NCBI GenBank assembly: GCA_020186115.1
Contig: WSYJ01000075.1
Span: 496,001-560,000, forward strand
Direction of reading: 5' to 3'
DNA: 64,000 nucleotides
From: Histomonas meleagridis
Lineage: Eukaryota; Parabasalia; Tritrichomonadida; Dientamoebidae
In this document: positions 52,301-62,762 of the stretch, one piece after another
Numbering within the stretch: the first letter of the stretch is position 1
How the letters are laid out: every line of letters begins with the position of its first letter
Made by a program: the position numbers and the translations under genes
The notes under the pieces: generated by a model
The model's database searches: none
What the model saw: the letters and a program-made list of their open reading frames with translations, nothing else
What the model was told of the DNA's origin: nothing

Positions 52301-54215
52301 CATTAAATTTATTTTGAATTACTTTAACACTATTTTGATTTTTATCATTATAAATCTTTAAAAGTTCATTTATAATTTCGTTATTGTTATTATTATTGTT
52401 ATTGTTATTATTTAAGTTATCATAAATTGTTATAATTAATTTGTAATCAATCGATGAATCTTTGTTAAATTTAATATCAAATAATTCAATAAATGTTAAA
52501 ACTGATAAACGAATTTGAACATTTTGAAATGATTCTGTAATACATTTGTTACAAATTTCTTTAAATTCATTTTCATTAATATTATCTTCATTCGCTTGTT
52601 GAAATGCACTAATTGGTAATAATGATTTAATATAATAAAAATATGGCGCTTCATGTTTAGAATTAATTAACTCTGGATGATCGAAGTGTGGATATGGTGG
52701 CTGATTTAATGTTTGTCCATAATATTTAGTAAATATTTTATTAAAATCGAATTGTTCAAAATGCGTTTCAATCAAATCATGGACTTCTAAGTCAAATTTC
52801 GATGTATAAATTGGTGAACGCCATTTACTTTGTGGTGGGTCAATTACTTTAGTTGTCGGATGTGGAATTTCTCCTTTAATTAATGTAGAAAGAAGAGGAT
52901 AATTATCTTTGAAATGTTCTGATAATTCATTAATTTCTTTAGAATTAGGTTTAAAAAGTGTTGGATCTTTATTCCATATTAATGAAGCTAAAGGCGCTAA
53001 TGAATCTTTCGGAAGATTATTCCATATTTCGATCAAATTATTTTGATTAATTTTTTTATTAGTTAACATTTCCATACATGACTGTGACGCTAATGAGATA
53101 TCGCGTTTGACCCATAAATTCCATATAAATTGAATCATCGGATCTGAAACATCTTTAATATTAATATCTTTACTTTTCGGATGTGAAAGAATAAACATTT
53201 CATATGGAAGAAAAAGTTTTTTCTCGCCACAATATTTGGAATATTCTTTAAAGAAATTAGAAAATGAAAGTGTACTTTTATTCCACCATTGTTGTTCAAA
53301 AAGATGTTTATTTTTACTAATTCGAATTAATAATAACTCAAAATTATTAATTTCTTCTTCACAAAAATATCCATTGTTACATAATAAATTTAAAAATGTT
53401 TCACGTTCATATTCATTTAAATCTTTATAATAAAGATTTATAAATTTTAAACATTTTAATTTAGGTGTACGTAATAATTTATTTTTAGAATTAAGTTCTT
53501 CTTGAAATAATTGCGTCATTTCATTAACTTGATGCTGACAATGCATAAGCCAATAACGTTCAACTTGTGAACCTTTTCCTTGTAAAAGTTTCAGCATTTT
53601 CGGATGTTGTGTTTCAATAAGTGAAATACTTCCAACAAAATATAATGGCGAATTAACAATTGGTTCATCTGGAATAGGAAAAAGTTCCGGAAAAATTGTA
53701 ATGTTATAACCATCACAATGTTTGGAAAGTTCTTCAAGTGTTTTATATGGCGTTTCTTCAAGAGTGTTTTCAAGAAATTTAATAGCTGGTGATTTACTAA
53801 GTTGTAATGATCGTAAAAATGAGGTATTAGGATATGTAGTAGTAAGTTTTAAAAGAATTCGATGATGTTCTTCATCTTTAGTAGTAAGTATTGAACGCTT
53901 ATGAAGATAATCATAAAGAATTGCTCGTGTATTATTACGTGTCGTTTGACGCCAAATATTATAAAAAAAATCTGTTGATGATTCTCCTATACTTTCAAGA
54001 AGACGTGATGCTTCATTTAATCGATTATTACAAATTAAAACATATGATTGTTGTCGTATAATAGTATTGAAAAGATATGATGGTTCATACTCTGGAAAGT
54101 TTGAAGATAAAATTGGATAAGTTTCAAGAATTGAATTTTTGCCTTCAAGTGATTTTAAAACAAATTCTAAAAGATGCTCTTTAGTAAGTGTTTGTTCATT
54201 TTGTCCTTCTTTCAT
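49310..54215 (-). CDS. Large alpha-solenoid protein split by three single-base frameshifts
   Basis: Four overlapping minus-strand ORFs (54215-52026, 52110-50941, 50996-49935, 49942-49310) form one gene of ~1635 codons. The joins lie at GGGGTTTTT near 52155, an AAAAA run near 50955 and an AAAAAA run near 49950. In each case removing one base restores a continuous frame. The sequence is almost all helical and Leu/Asn/Glu-rich, including an 11-residue Asn run near residue 600. The last ~600 residues contain many short helical hairpins, and a spatacsin-like C-terminus is conceivable, but I cannot confirm it. I do not recognise it otherwise. The start ATG is at 54215. See findings for slip versus real frameshift. 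Confidence 0.6.
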
Positions 54216-54280
54216 TGGAAATAAAAAAATTAAATTTAAAAAAATAACTTTTTAATTTTGGATACTTTATTCATATCGTT

Positions 54281-55626
54281 TTATTCTTCTTCATTACAAC
54301 AATAAAAAATGGATTCTAAAACATAACGTGATAATCTACTAGCTTCTAAATCTTTATCAAATTTACCTTCTGTTAGCCAATTAATAAAATTTTCATTGTT
54401 CCGCATTTCATTAATTGTTTCTTGAACAATTTCATTATTTAAAAATGAAATAATTCTTGAAATAGAACGAATTAAATAATATCGTTCTGTCTCACAAAAA
54501 ACATCCGCATATTCAAATAATATCTTAAAACATCCATTTCCTATAAATTCAAGAAATGAAATTTCATCAATTTTAGATGAAAATTCAATTAAAAGTTCAA
54601 ATGCTGCTTTTTTATTACGAAATTTATTATCTTCATTAACAACTATTGATGCTGCAAGTTTATAAAATGATTCTTTAAAAATTATTTCAGTCGTATCTTC
54701 ATATGAAAAACACATATGTGAAAAAAAAAAAAAAATGATTTTTCCATCGTCATTTCATTTTCAAGATATTTAGAAATCCATTCAACAAAATGAATCGAAA
54801 AAAGATATCGAATCCCGTTTTGACTTCCTTCTAAAATCTCTTGTCCTATGATTATAATATGATTAATAATATTAAAATCATTAATATCAAATCCTAAAAA
54901 GATTTTAAGAAAATTATTATTAATAAAATATTCTAATAAAAATTCATTCGAAACAATAAAATTTTCAAAAAATGAAAATGCAATATTTTGAAATTTTTCT
55001 TCTTTAATTAAATAAATATGTTCATAAATAATATTAAAAAGTTCAATGATTTCTTTTAAATTTTCTTGAATATGTTGATTAATATTTGGAATTGGAAGTA
55101 AAATATTATTACAAAGTGTCGTAAAATATAAAAATGTTGTTTCTGATGAACAATTTCGTCCAAATTCAATAAGTAATGGAATAAATTCATTAACATATAT
55201 AAGTGTTTGTGTCCATGTACCATAAAGTGAAAAATTTGAAAGAATACGAAGTGAAGAATCTGTTGGAAAAATACTTCGTGTTAATAAGATAATTCGTTCT
55301 GCTATTGACATGTCAAGCATATGAGATGGATAACTTAATAATAAATGAATAAGTTCAAGTGACTTATTTTGAAGTGTTAAATCTGTAGAAAATGAAAAAT
55401 CTAAAATACGATGAAATGTTTCTGGTGTAATCATAACGTTTTGTGTTTGAATAACAGAAAGAAACCAATTTAACGTTGAATATTGAACTTCAACTTCTTC
55501 CGAAAATAACTGTTTGGAGTTATTAGAAATTAAAATACTTAAATCACCTGGTCTAAAATCTTGGTGTGCTTCGATAAAGTTTTCAAGTTTTATTTCTTCA
55601 TCTTTTTTGTAATTACTTGACTTCAT
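54281..55626 (-). CDS. ARM-like helical protein with a frameshift at a 15-base T run
   Basis: Two ORFs, 55626-54682 and 54715-54281, meet at 15 consecutive T on the minus strand (54735-54721). Adding one T would link the frames: the first ends in a Phe run, the second continues SHMCFSYEDTTEI. Together they encode ~450 helical residues with ARM/HEAT-like pairs (LQNKSLELIHLLLSYPS, ISFLEFIGNGCFKILFEYADV). I do not recognise the family; it is probably trichomonad-specific. Just upstream a TAACGTA (minus strand, 55659-55653) fits a Myb-type promoter. Lies next to another frameshifted gene, so assembly error in homopolymers is likely. Confidence 0.6.
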
Positions 55627-55652
55627 TGTTTCATTTTTCTTTTCAGCCCAAA

Positions 55653-55659
55653 TACGTTA
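55653..55659 (-). promoter_or_regulatory. TAACGTA motif upstream of the ARM-like gene
   Basis: About 27 bases from ATG 55626 on the minus strand. Same motif class as other Myb-type sites here. Confidence 0.35.
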
Positions 55660-55933
55660 AATATATTTTAATTCAAAAACGATTAAAAATAATTAAAAAT
55701 TCCTTTCTAATAAATAATATGTTCTTTTTCATGAATTTTTTTTTATAAATATATAAATTACTTCAAAATAATTTATTATGTGGTTTAACATTAAAATATT
55801 TAATAAGTTCATTATCTTCTGGATAAAAGAATAAGCCATTAATTGGTTAATTCAAAACATTCACGTGAAAAGATTGTTTTTTGTTGATTAAAACTATTAC
55901 TTCCACTTCTAAAATTTCTTATAACAAATATGT

Positions 55934-56494
55934 TTATTGTACATAACATACTTCCCGCTTCGTATTCTTTGGAGTCACTTGCAGATCCCTTGCATATTCA
56001 GTAGTTTGTGGCTGAATACCATTATCATACACATACTTAACAAGTGAGGAAATAGATTCTTCAACATTTGATCCTGTGTTGAGATTAACTGTGAAATATC
56101 CAATGAATCCTTTTTCTTCACTATATTTCCGATATCTTTCTTCCATAGATTTCCATCTTTCATCTACATCCCCTTTCAAACAACCTACCAAAAGTATAAG
56201 AATTGGTTTACCTTCTGACGTGAATACTTTTGTTTCAATATCTTTTTTCCACAATTCAACAAAATCAAGTTCATTTGGATGATTAGCACCAAAAACAATA
56301 ACTGCGCCAACAGATTCTTGATAATACACATGAATCATATTTCCATATCGTTCTTGAGCAGCAATATCCCAAAGTTGAGCAACAAGAATTTGGTCGCCCA
56401 TTGGATATTCCTTACTTCCAAAGTCTACACCGATTGTTGTTTTACAAAATTCATGGAAGTTTCCTTGAAAATAGATACATGCAAATGTAGTCAT
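55934..56494 (-). CDS. Rab32-like pseudo-GTPase with degenerate nucleotide-binding motifs and CaaX end
   Basis: 186 residues from ATG 56494. It aligns with Rab32/38-type Rabs: KTTIGVDF, then ERYGNMIHVYYQESVGAVIVF, WKKDIETKV, EKGFIGYF and NVEESISSLVKY. The G-motifs are damaged: the G3 motif is DIAAQE instead of DTAGQE, and NKxD is replaced by VGCLKGD. Upstream, an in-frame stretch of ~20 codons (open to TAA at 56555-56557, no ATG) encodes KISLVGYNPEYM, a P-loop with Gly and Lys replaced. The C-terminus is REVCYVQ, a CaaX box. So it may bind membranes but not GTP. It is paralogous to 62106-62684. Confidence 0.75.
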   Translation of the reverse strand: MTTFACIYFQGNFHEFCKTTIGVDFGSKEYPMGDQILVAQLWDIAAQERYGNMIHVYYQESVGAVIVFGANHPNELDFVELWKKDIETKVFTSEGKPILILLVGCLKGDVDERWKSMEERYRKYSEEKGFIGYFTVNLNTGSNVEESISSLVKYVYDNGIQPQTTEYARDLQVTPKNTKREVCYVQ

Positions 56495-56557
56495 ATACTC
56501 AGGGTTATAACCAACAAGCGATATTTTAATAATTTCCTTAATTACAAGTGGTTTTTA

Positions 56558-57259
56558 TGTTAGGTCAACCATTTAAAATAAATGTTTTGTTGTTGTGATG
56601 CTTTTGGAATTATCGATCCATATAAACAAAAGTGGCAAAAATTCCATATTTGAAATCTTCACATTGCACATGTCTAATGTTAAAAAGTTATTGAAATTAC
56701 TTCGTGGTAATATGTTTTTTGATATCAATATTGAAAAAGTTTATGAAATCGAAACATTAATACAATTGTAATTAATTCAAGGTTTTCATTTACTTACTTA
56801 ACACAAAAATAAATCCATTTGTTTTTGTTGAATAATATTTTTCTGTGCAAAAAATCAAACAAAACGAAATTAATTTATGTACGATAATTTCTTTTCAGCG
56901 TTTCTTGTGCATAGAAACCAATTTTTTTTACTACTAATAAATGATTCATACTATATGAGTAATTGATACTTTTATTCTTGAGACAGAAAAATTTATTGAT
57001 TTAATTCTCAACAATATGAGTTGTAATCTTGTTTCGTTTGTATCTTTCTTTAAAATCATTTTTTATTCATATTTATCTTTATTTGTACAAACCATTGTTT
57101 AAATATTTCCGAGAAAATTTCAGAATACGCAAACTTTATTTTTTCATATTTTTGGGTTTATCATTAACATCATATAAGTATAATGATGTTCCATATCATT
57201 CAAAAACTGTCATATATTTCTCAAAAAGTTGTATCCATTCAATCCAGGATTGTTTTTGA
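56558..57259. other. Intergenic, nothing certain
   Basis: AT-rich sequence upstream of the Rab-like gene and of the lipase-ankyrin locus. A plus frame at 57029-57259 may be the decayed start of the lipase gene, but it does not match any family. Confidence 0.3.
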
Positions 57260-59260
57260 CTTAAATAACTGTTTTGTTTCAATTAAGAAATGTTTGATTG
57301 GCATTTTTTCCATTACCCATAAAAGAATTAAATTCAGGCAAATGCAGCTGTCTCCTATGAAAATACCTAAAATAACAACTACAATATCTTCACTTGAACT
57401 AATGATACTATATAAAAAAAATAAAAATATTAGGTGATTCCCGTAATGTTATTACAATATCTAATCAATATACATTTAATGTTTCAGAAAAATATGATGT
57501 AACCACAGTCGAACAAATAACACCTATTTTTCGGTGTGTAACGTGTAAAGATCTCCGGGGAAATGAATCCATTTTTATATGGATTAAAGGCACTGATCTT
57601 ACTTCAGTAAAAGATATCATGATCTCCAGGCAAAATCAAGAATGTCAAGTCATTGAAGGCTGTCCAGCGCATAAAGGCTACAGCAAAGCTGCAGATGATA
57701 TTACTTCACATTTCAAAGGAGTTTTTAAAGAGAAATACTTCAAAGAAATAATATTTTTGGATACTCTGGTGGAGGAGCGATTGCAGCCATAGCTGCAGCA
57801 CTTTTGCGTTTTAATGATCACATTAATGCTAAAGCATTTACAATTGGAACACCTCTATGTGTTTGCAATGCATTAGCCACAAGAATTAGAAATGAAAATT
57901 TAAAGGAAAAATTTATTATTACAGTATGTAATACTGATGATATTGTTGCATCTAAAGGTCATACGATTGGAGTTAATATTTCAAATTTCTTTTGGATTTT
58001 AGTTAAAAATGCTGGAATTTCCTTAATCAAAAGCATAGGAAAAATTTCATTTGAAACTTTAACAGATACAATATCAGGTATTTATTAAAAATTATGATTA
58101 ATAATTATGAAATTCCAGATCAATTAGTATACATTCAAGATCAATATTAAAAAAGTAATATTCGAAAAGAAACAGTTTTGATGTCTAAAGTAGTTGCAAA
58201 TGGTAAATCTTCATCTGACTTGATTAAGATAAACATAAATGTTGTCAATAAAATATATCAGTAATCATTCATTAGATAATTATATATCAATAATTGATCG
58301 TATCCAAAATAATAAAGCTGTTAAAATGAATGCTTCACATAGATTACTTCATGGAGCTCCAACGAAATGTGATAATCGTGATGTTGAAAAACATATAATA
58401 GAAAATTTTGCTGAATATACGACAATAACAGAAAGATTAGAAAAACCTCAATACAATGATTTTATATATAAAAATGCGATTCAAGATGATGGAAAACCTT
58501 TAATTACAGATCAAGATAAAATAGAACAAGAATATGATGAAATTTATGATGGGGAACTTATTGATGCACTTGCTGAATTTACTACGAAAGAAGGAATTAA
58601 TACAAATGTTAGTAATATTGATTTTTGGGTTTATGATTTTTATTTATGGTTTAATAAAAATGTTTGATGAGGCACTTAGAATTGCATCAAACAAAGGATT
58701 GGAAAATATTGTACGTTTAATTCTTGAGCGAAAACAATTTCATATTAATTCTAAAGATTTAAATTATTGAAATTTGAAATTTATTTAAGGAATAAAATAT
58801 TTTCATCTGATATTTGGAAATTATTTAATTTATTTTGGTTAACAATTATGTTTGCATCTTCATGTGGTTACATAAAAATTGTTAAATCTCTCATTAAAAA
58901 AGATGCAGATATTTATATGAAAGATATTAATTTGGAAAATTTTGTGTAATTTTTAAAGTATTGATGTTGTTTCGTAATTTAAGGAATTTCCTAATAACAA
59001 ATATAATTTCATTTATGCATTCATGTGAATCTAATCAATATTATATCATTAAATATTATCTTGATAAAAATCATGTATTAATCAATGATAAATACTTTAT
59101 TTTTATTTTTTTAATGTTTAACTAAAAAATTTAATATACATAAATAAATTTAACAGCATTTATGATAACTTCTGAAAAAGGGAACACATAAATAGCTAAA
59201 TTACTTCTTGCAAGAAGAGAAATCAAATTCAATACCAAAAGCATTGATTTATTTTAATTA
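57260..59260 (+). pseudogene. Broken lipase (class 3) gene fused to ankyrin modules
   Basis: An open frame from ~57433 carries lipase class 3 signatures: IFIWIKGTDL, then AHKGYSKAADDI, then FGYSGGGAIAAIAAAL containing the nucleophile Ser in GYSGG. A one-base deletion within TTTTT near 57755 separates this from the next ORF (CNTDDIV, with the likely catalytic Asp). Further breaks follow, to SNHSLDNY near 58260, the expected His region. After the lipase comes FDEALRIASNKGLENIVRLI, an ankyrin module, and then two more degenerate modules separated by ~70-base spacers, the last with an in-frame stop near 59190. A lipase-ankyrin protein is not a combination I know of. It now looks non-functional. 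Confidence 0.65.
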
Positions 59261-59299
59261 ATGTTTCTGAAAATGGCCACACTAAAATAGTGACATTAC

Positions 59300-59648
59300 T
59301 TACAGTTATGTAATATAATATCAATCGAAAAAAATAGTGGCTTTTTGAATACTTGATCGGTAAGTGAGCGTAAACAAACGCAAATATCTTGGAAAAAAAT
59401 CCGAGTTCAAACATAAAACATTGTTCCTTTTACTTCATAAGTACGTTAATATTATATATAAAATTAAAGCAAATTTGAGAAAATATTTTAATTTCTTGGA
59501 AAATATCATCTACATAACTACAACACAATGACTAACCTAATGCCCTCACTTAGTATTGGTATAAATAATATATAAATTATCCCAATATTTAATATCTTTG
59601 ATTATGTGGATTTGGTATCGTTCAAAAATGCACGTTAAGAAAATTCGG
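59300..59648. other. Intergenic, nothing recognised
   Basis: AT-rich, upstream of the next ankyrin gene. It includes no ORF of interest. Confidence 0.35.
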
Positions 59649-59655
59649 TAACGTT
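59649..59655 (+). promoter_or_regulatory. TAACGTT motif upstream of ankyrin gene 4
   Basis: 15-21 bases upstream of ATG 59670. The third ankyrin gene in this window with such a motif before its ATG. Confidence 0.45.
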
Positions 59656-59669
59656 CGAAACAGAGTTAA

Positions 59670-61529
59670 ATGCCGAATGATGATACTACCACCATAAATA
59701 CAGGAGATAAAAAGTTGAACGATCTATCAACCTGCTTGAAATTCCTAATTGAGCTTGAGAAAATTGTATTCAGTTTAACCGAAGAAAACTACCAGGTGTC
59801 GGTTAAAAAAGTATTGGAATTATTCGATACAAATTTTCCAACATTTAATATTATTATAAGTAAATTAGTTTATAATACATTTTCATCACCAAAACATAAA
59901 TATGATATTTACTTAAATTTTTTAAAAACACTTCAAACAAAAGAAGAAGAAATTAATCAAAAATCACTAATTTAATATCAATTTTTATAAAACGTATATC
60001 TACAATGAGCACACAAGAATCATATTATTTAATAGAGAAAATGATTGAACAAAATTTAAATTGATAAAAGTATTACTGAAAATATTAATTCAAAATATTT
60101 TGCTCATTATAAAACAAAAGAAGGAAATCAAAAACAAACCCACATGACATTTGGCTCTAATGGAAATGACCCAATTAAAAAATACTTTTTGGATCATTAT
60201 GATGAACTTTCAAAGAATGATTGGGAACTTCATAAGAAATATGTTAAAGAAGGACATAATCCGATTGAAATTGCAAAAATAATTCGAAAAGATGAAATAG
60301 AAAACCTTCAAGAAATTTCATCACAAGCAAATTTTAATTTTAATCAAACAATTGAACCATCACTTTATGAAAGATGTTCATTTATTAATCATGAAAAATG
60401 TTACATTAATTGATTATTCAGCATTTTTTGGATCGGTTAAATGTTTTAAATATTTACTTATGAACGGTGCAAATGTCGAAAATACAGGTAAATATGCAGT
60501 TGCAAGCGGAAATCTTGAAATTATTCATTTATGTGAACAAAATCATTCATTATTTAGGGGTGCATATTGTGCAGCAATTATGTTTCATCAAAATGATATC
60601 TTTAAATATATTTATGAGAATAAATTAGAAAAAAATACAATCAATACCAAAAATATCTGAAGATAAAACTAATAATTTGATAAGTTTTTGTATTAAAAAA
60701 GATAATTATGAAACTTTAGCATTTTTGTCTGAAATAGGAATTAATGTTAATGCTGATGATATAAATGTATCAGCAAGAAATGAGAATTTATATCTCGTGA
60801 AATATTTCCTTCAAAATAATCAAATTCCAAAAGATATTTTGCCATTTGCTTCAGAATCAGGAAATATCGAACTTGTGAAATATGTTTTAGAACAAAAAGA
60901 AATTGATGTTAATGCAAGAATTATCCATTTGAAGAATTTAAAATATGTTTTAATAATTTGATATATGTTTTAATAATTTGGAATATGTTTTAATAATTTG
61001 GAACAGCACTTCATATTGCAGTTAGAAATAATAATATAGAAATAGTAAAATTACTTTTAGATAAAGAAGGAATTGATGTTAATGCAAAAAATATTCATTT
61101 GAATAATTTTATATATGTTTTAATAATTTGGAATATGTTTTAATAATTTAGAATATGTTTTAATAATTTTATATATGTTTTAATAATTTAGAATATATTT
61201 TAATAATTTAGAATATTTTTCAATAATTTGAAATATGTTTTAATAATTTAGAATATGTTTTAATAATTTGAAACAGCACTTCATATAGCAGTTAGAAATA
61301 ATAATATAGAAATAGTAAAATTACTTTTAGATAAAGAAGGAATTGATGTTAATGCAAAAAATATTCATTTGAATAATTTTATATATGTTTTAATAATTTG
61401 GAATATGTTTTAATAATTTAGAATATGTTTTAATAATTTGAAACAGCACTTCATATAGCAGTTAGAAATAATAATATAGAAATAGTAAATTTACTTCGGA
61501 ACAAAAATTCTAATTGTATTCTTTTATGA
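59670..61529 (+). pseudogene. Ankyrin/DUF3447 gene with frameshifts and a short spacer array
   Basis: Starts at ATG 59670 with the helical leader (LIELEKIVFSLTEENYQ). The frame breaks near 59975, 60060, 60400 and 60655. Near 60400, GAAAAATG is found where the intact copy at 6840 has GAAAATG, a one-base change in an A run. Pieces include LQEISSQANFNFNQ, LIDYSAFFGSVKCFKYLLMNG and a module to ELVKYVLEQKEIDVNAR. Four modules follow; the last three are near-identical (about 61001, 61271, 61441) and the spacers consist of 20-nt repeats. The last module ends NLLRNKNSNCILL plus TGA at 61527-61529. It may be a real gene read with errors, or a young pseudogene. Confidence 0.7.
61114..61270 (+). repeat. 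20-nt minisatellite within an ankyrin spacer (about 8 copies)
   Basis: About eight copies of AATATGTTTTAATAATTTAG in tandem lie between two near-identical ankyrin modules. The preceding (60940-61000) and following (61381-61440) spacers of the same array have only about three copies each, so length varies by 20-base steps. Confidence 0.85.
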
Positions 61530-61776
61530 TTAGAATACATTTGATTATCTGAAGAAATATTAATAATTTGAAGACTTCCACATGAACTAAAAGTATGTGG
61601 TGATATTAATGTAACACTAGAATTGTTATGTTATTCAAGGAATAACAATTGTTTCCAAGTTTTATTTAAATGTAACATTTTCCTATATTAGCAATCATAT
61701 CTTGTATGCTCATTAATTTATCTCATATTGAAGAAGAAATGAAACAGCCCTGCTCCTTTTCTAATTTTTGGTCTTT

Positions 61777-61908
61777 TGTTCCCAGCATTTCTGATTTTTC
61801 AGTATTGTATATCTGAAATTGAAAGTTTATTGAAGTTGATCTCTGTAGTAATCAGTTTTTTCTACATTAACATCTAAAAAGTTTCTAAAATCAGAAATGC
61901 TGGGAACA
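61777..61908. repeat. Perfect 22-bp inverted repeat with 88-base spacing
   Basis: TGTTCCCAGCATTTCTGATTTT (61777-61798) and its exact reverse complement (61887-61908). The arms are more GC-rich than the surroundings. No transposase or target-site duplication is seen. It could be a miniature inverted-repeat element, a hairpin RNA or an old element end. Confidence 0.75.
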
Positions 61909-62105
61909 CATTGTTAATTCAAACAACACAGATAAAAATCAGTGTAGAAACATTTCATGTGAATTGAATTTCAAAATTATAAAAAATCAATATGTATCAT
62001 CTATCATTTCTGTGAAAATATTGATATAGAATATCATTTTTTGATTTAAAATATGAATAAATATTTGTAAAGAATGTTATGATATTAGAAACACTTAATA
62101 ATATT

Positions 62106-62684
62106 TTACTGAATAACACAAACTTTATTCTTTTCACCTTTTTTGCCCTTACCTTCTTTGGGAGTTAAATCAATTTCTTCAGATGATGGATAAATATCAT
62201 TATCAACAATATATTTTGCAAGTGAGAAAAATGATTCTTCAATATTTAAACCTGTTTTAACATCAACAATGAAATATCCAATGTATCCTTTTTCTTCACT
62301 ATATTTCCGATATTTCTCTTCTAAGTCTTTATAACTTTCGTTCGTATTATTAACCAAACACCCTATTAAAAGAATAGGAATTGAAATATATTCTGATGTC
62401 AAAACTTTTCTTTTAATATATTCTCCCCATTTATTTACATCATCAAGTTCACTTGGCGAATTAGCGTCAAAAATAATTACTGCACCAGATGCATCCGACA
62501 TATATACTTGAGTATAATTTCCATATCGTTCTTGGCCTGCGATATCAAGAATAGCAAGTCCTACATGCTTATTGTTTATTGTTAAGTCTTTACTTGCAAA
62601 GTCGACACCAATTGTTGTTTTATAGAATTCGCTGTATAATCCGTGTGCATAATACCGTATTATTGCAGCCTTTTGCTTAGCCAT
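62106..62684 (-). CDS. Rab32-like pseudo-GTPase, paralogue of 55934-56494, with CaaX end
   Basis: 192 residues from ATG 62684. It shares KTTIGVDFASK, LDIAGQERYGNYTQVY, ASGAVIIFDANSPSE, RKYSEEKGYIGYF and NIEESFFSLAKYIV with the protein at 55934. The G3 motif (AGQE) is kept, but NKxD is replaced by IGCLVNN. The first Met lies after the place where the P-loop should be. The open frame upstream (to 62762, no ATG) reads VAVFSKLKMAKQKAAII, a P-loop whose two Gly and the Thr/Ser are lost. The C-terminus ends NKVCVIQ, a CaaX box like that of the paralogue. A nucleotide-independent membrane adaptor role is an inference. Confidence 0.75.
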   Translation of the reverse strand: MAKQKAAIIRYYAHGLYSEFYKTTIGVDFASKDLTINNKHVGLAILDIAGQERYGNYTQVYMSDASGAVIIFDANSPSELDDVNKWGEYIKRKVLTSEYISIPILLIGCLVNNTNESYKDLEEKYRKYSEEKGYIGYFIVDVKTGLNIEESFFSLAKYIVDNDIYPSSEEIDLTPKEGKGKKGEKNKVCVIQ

Positions 62685-62762
62685 TTTCAGTTTGCTAAAA
62701 ACAGCGACTCTAACATCAGATTTAATTAAATGTAACACGAATTGGATGAATTTCAATTCCAC

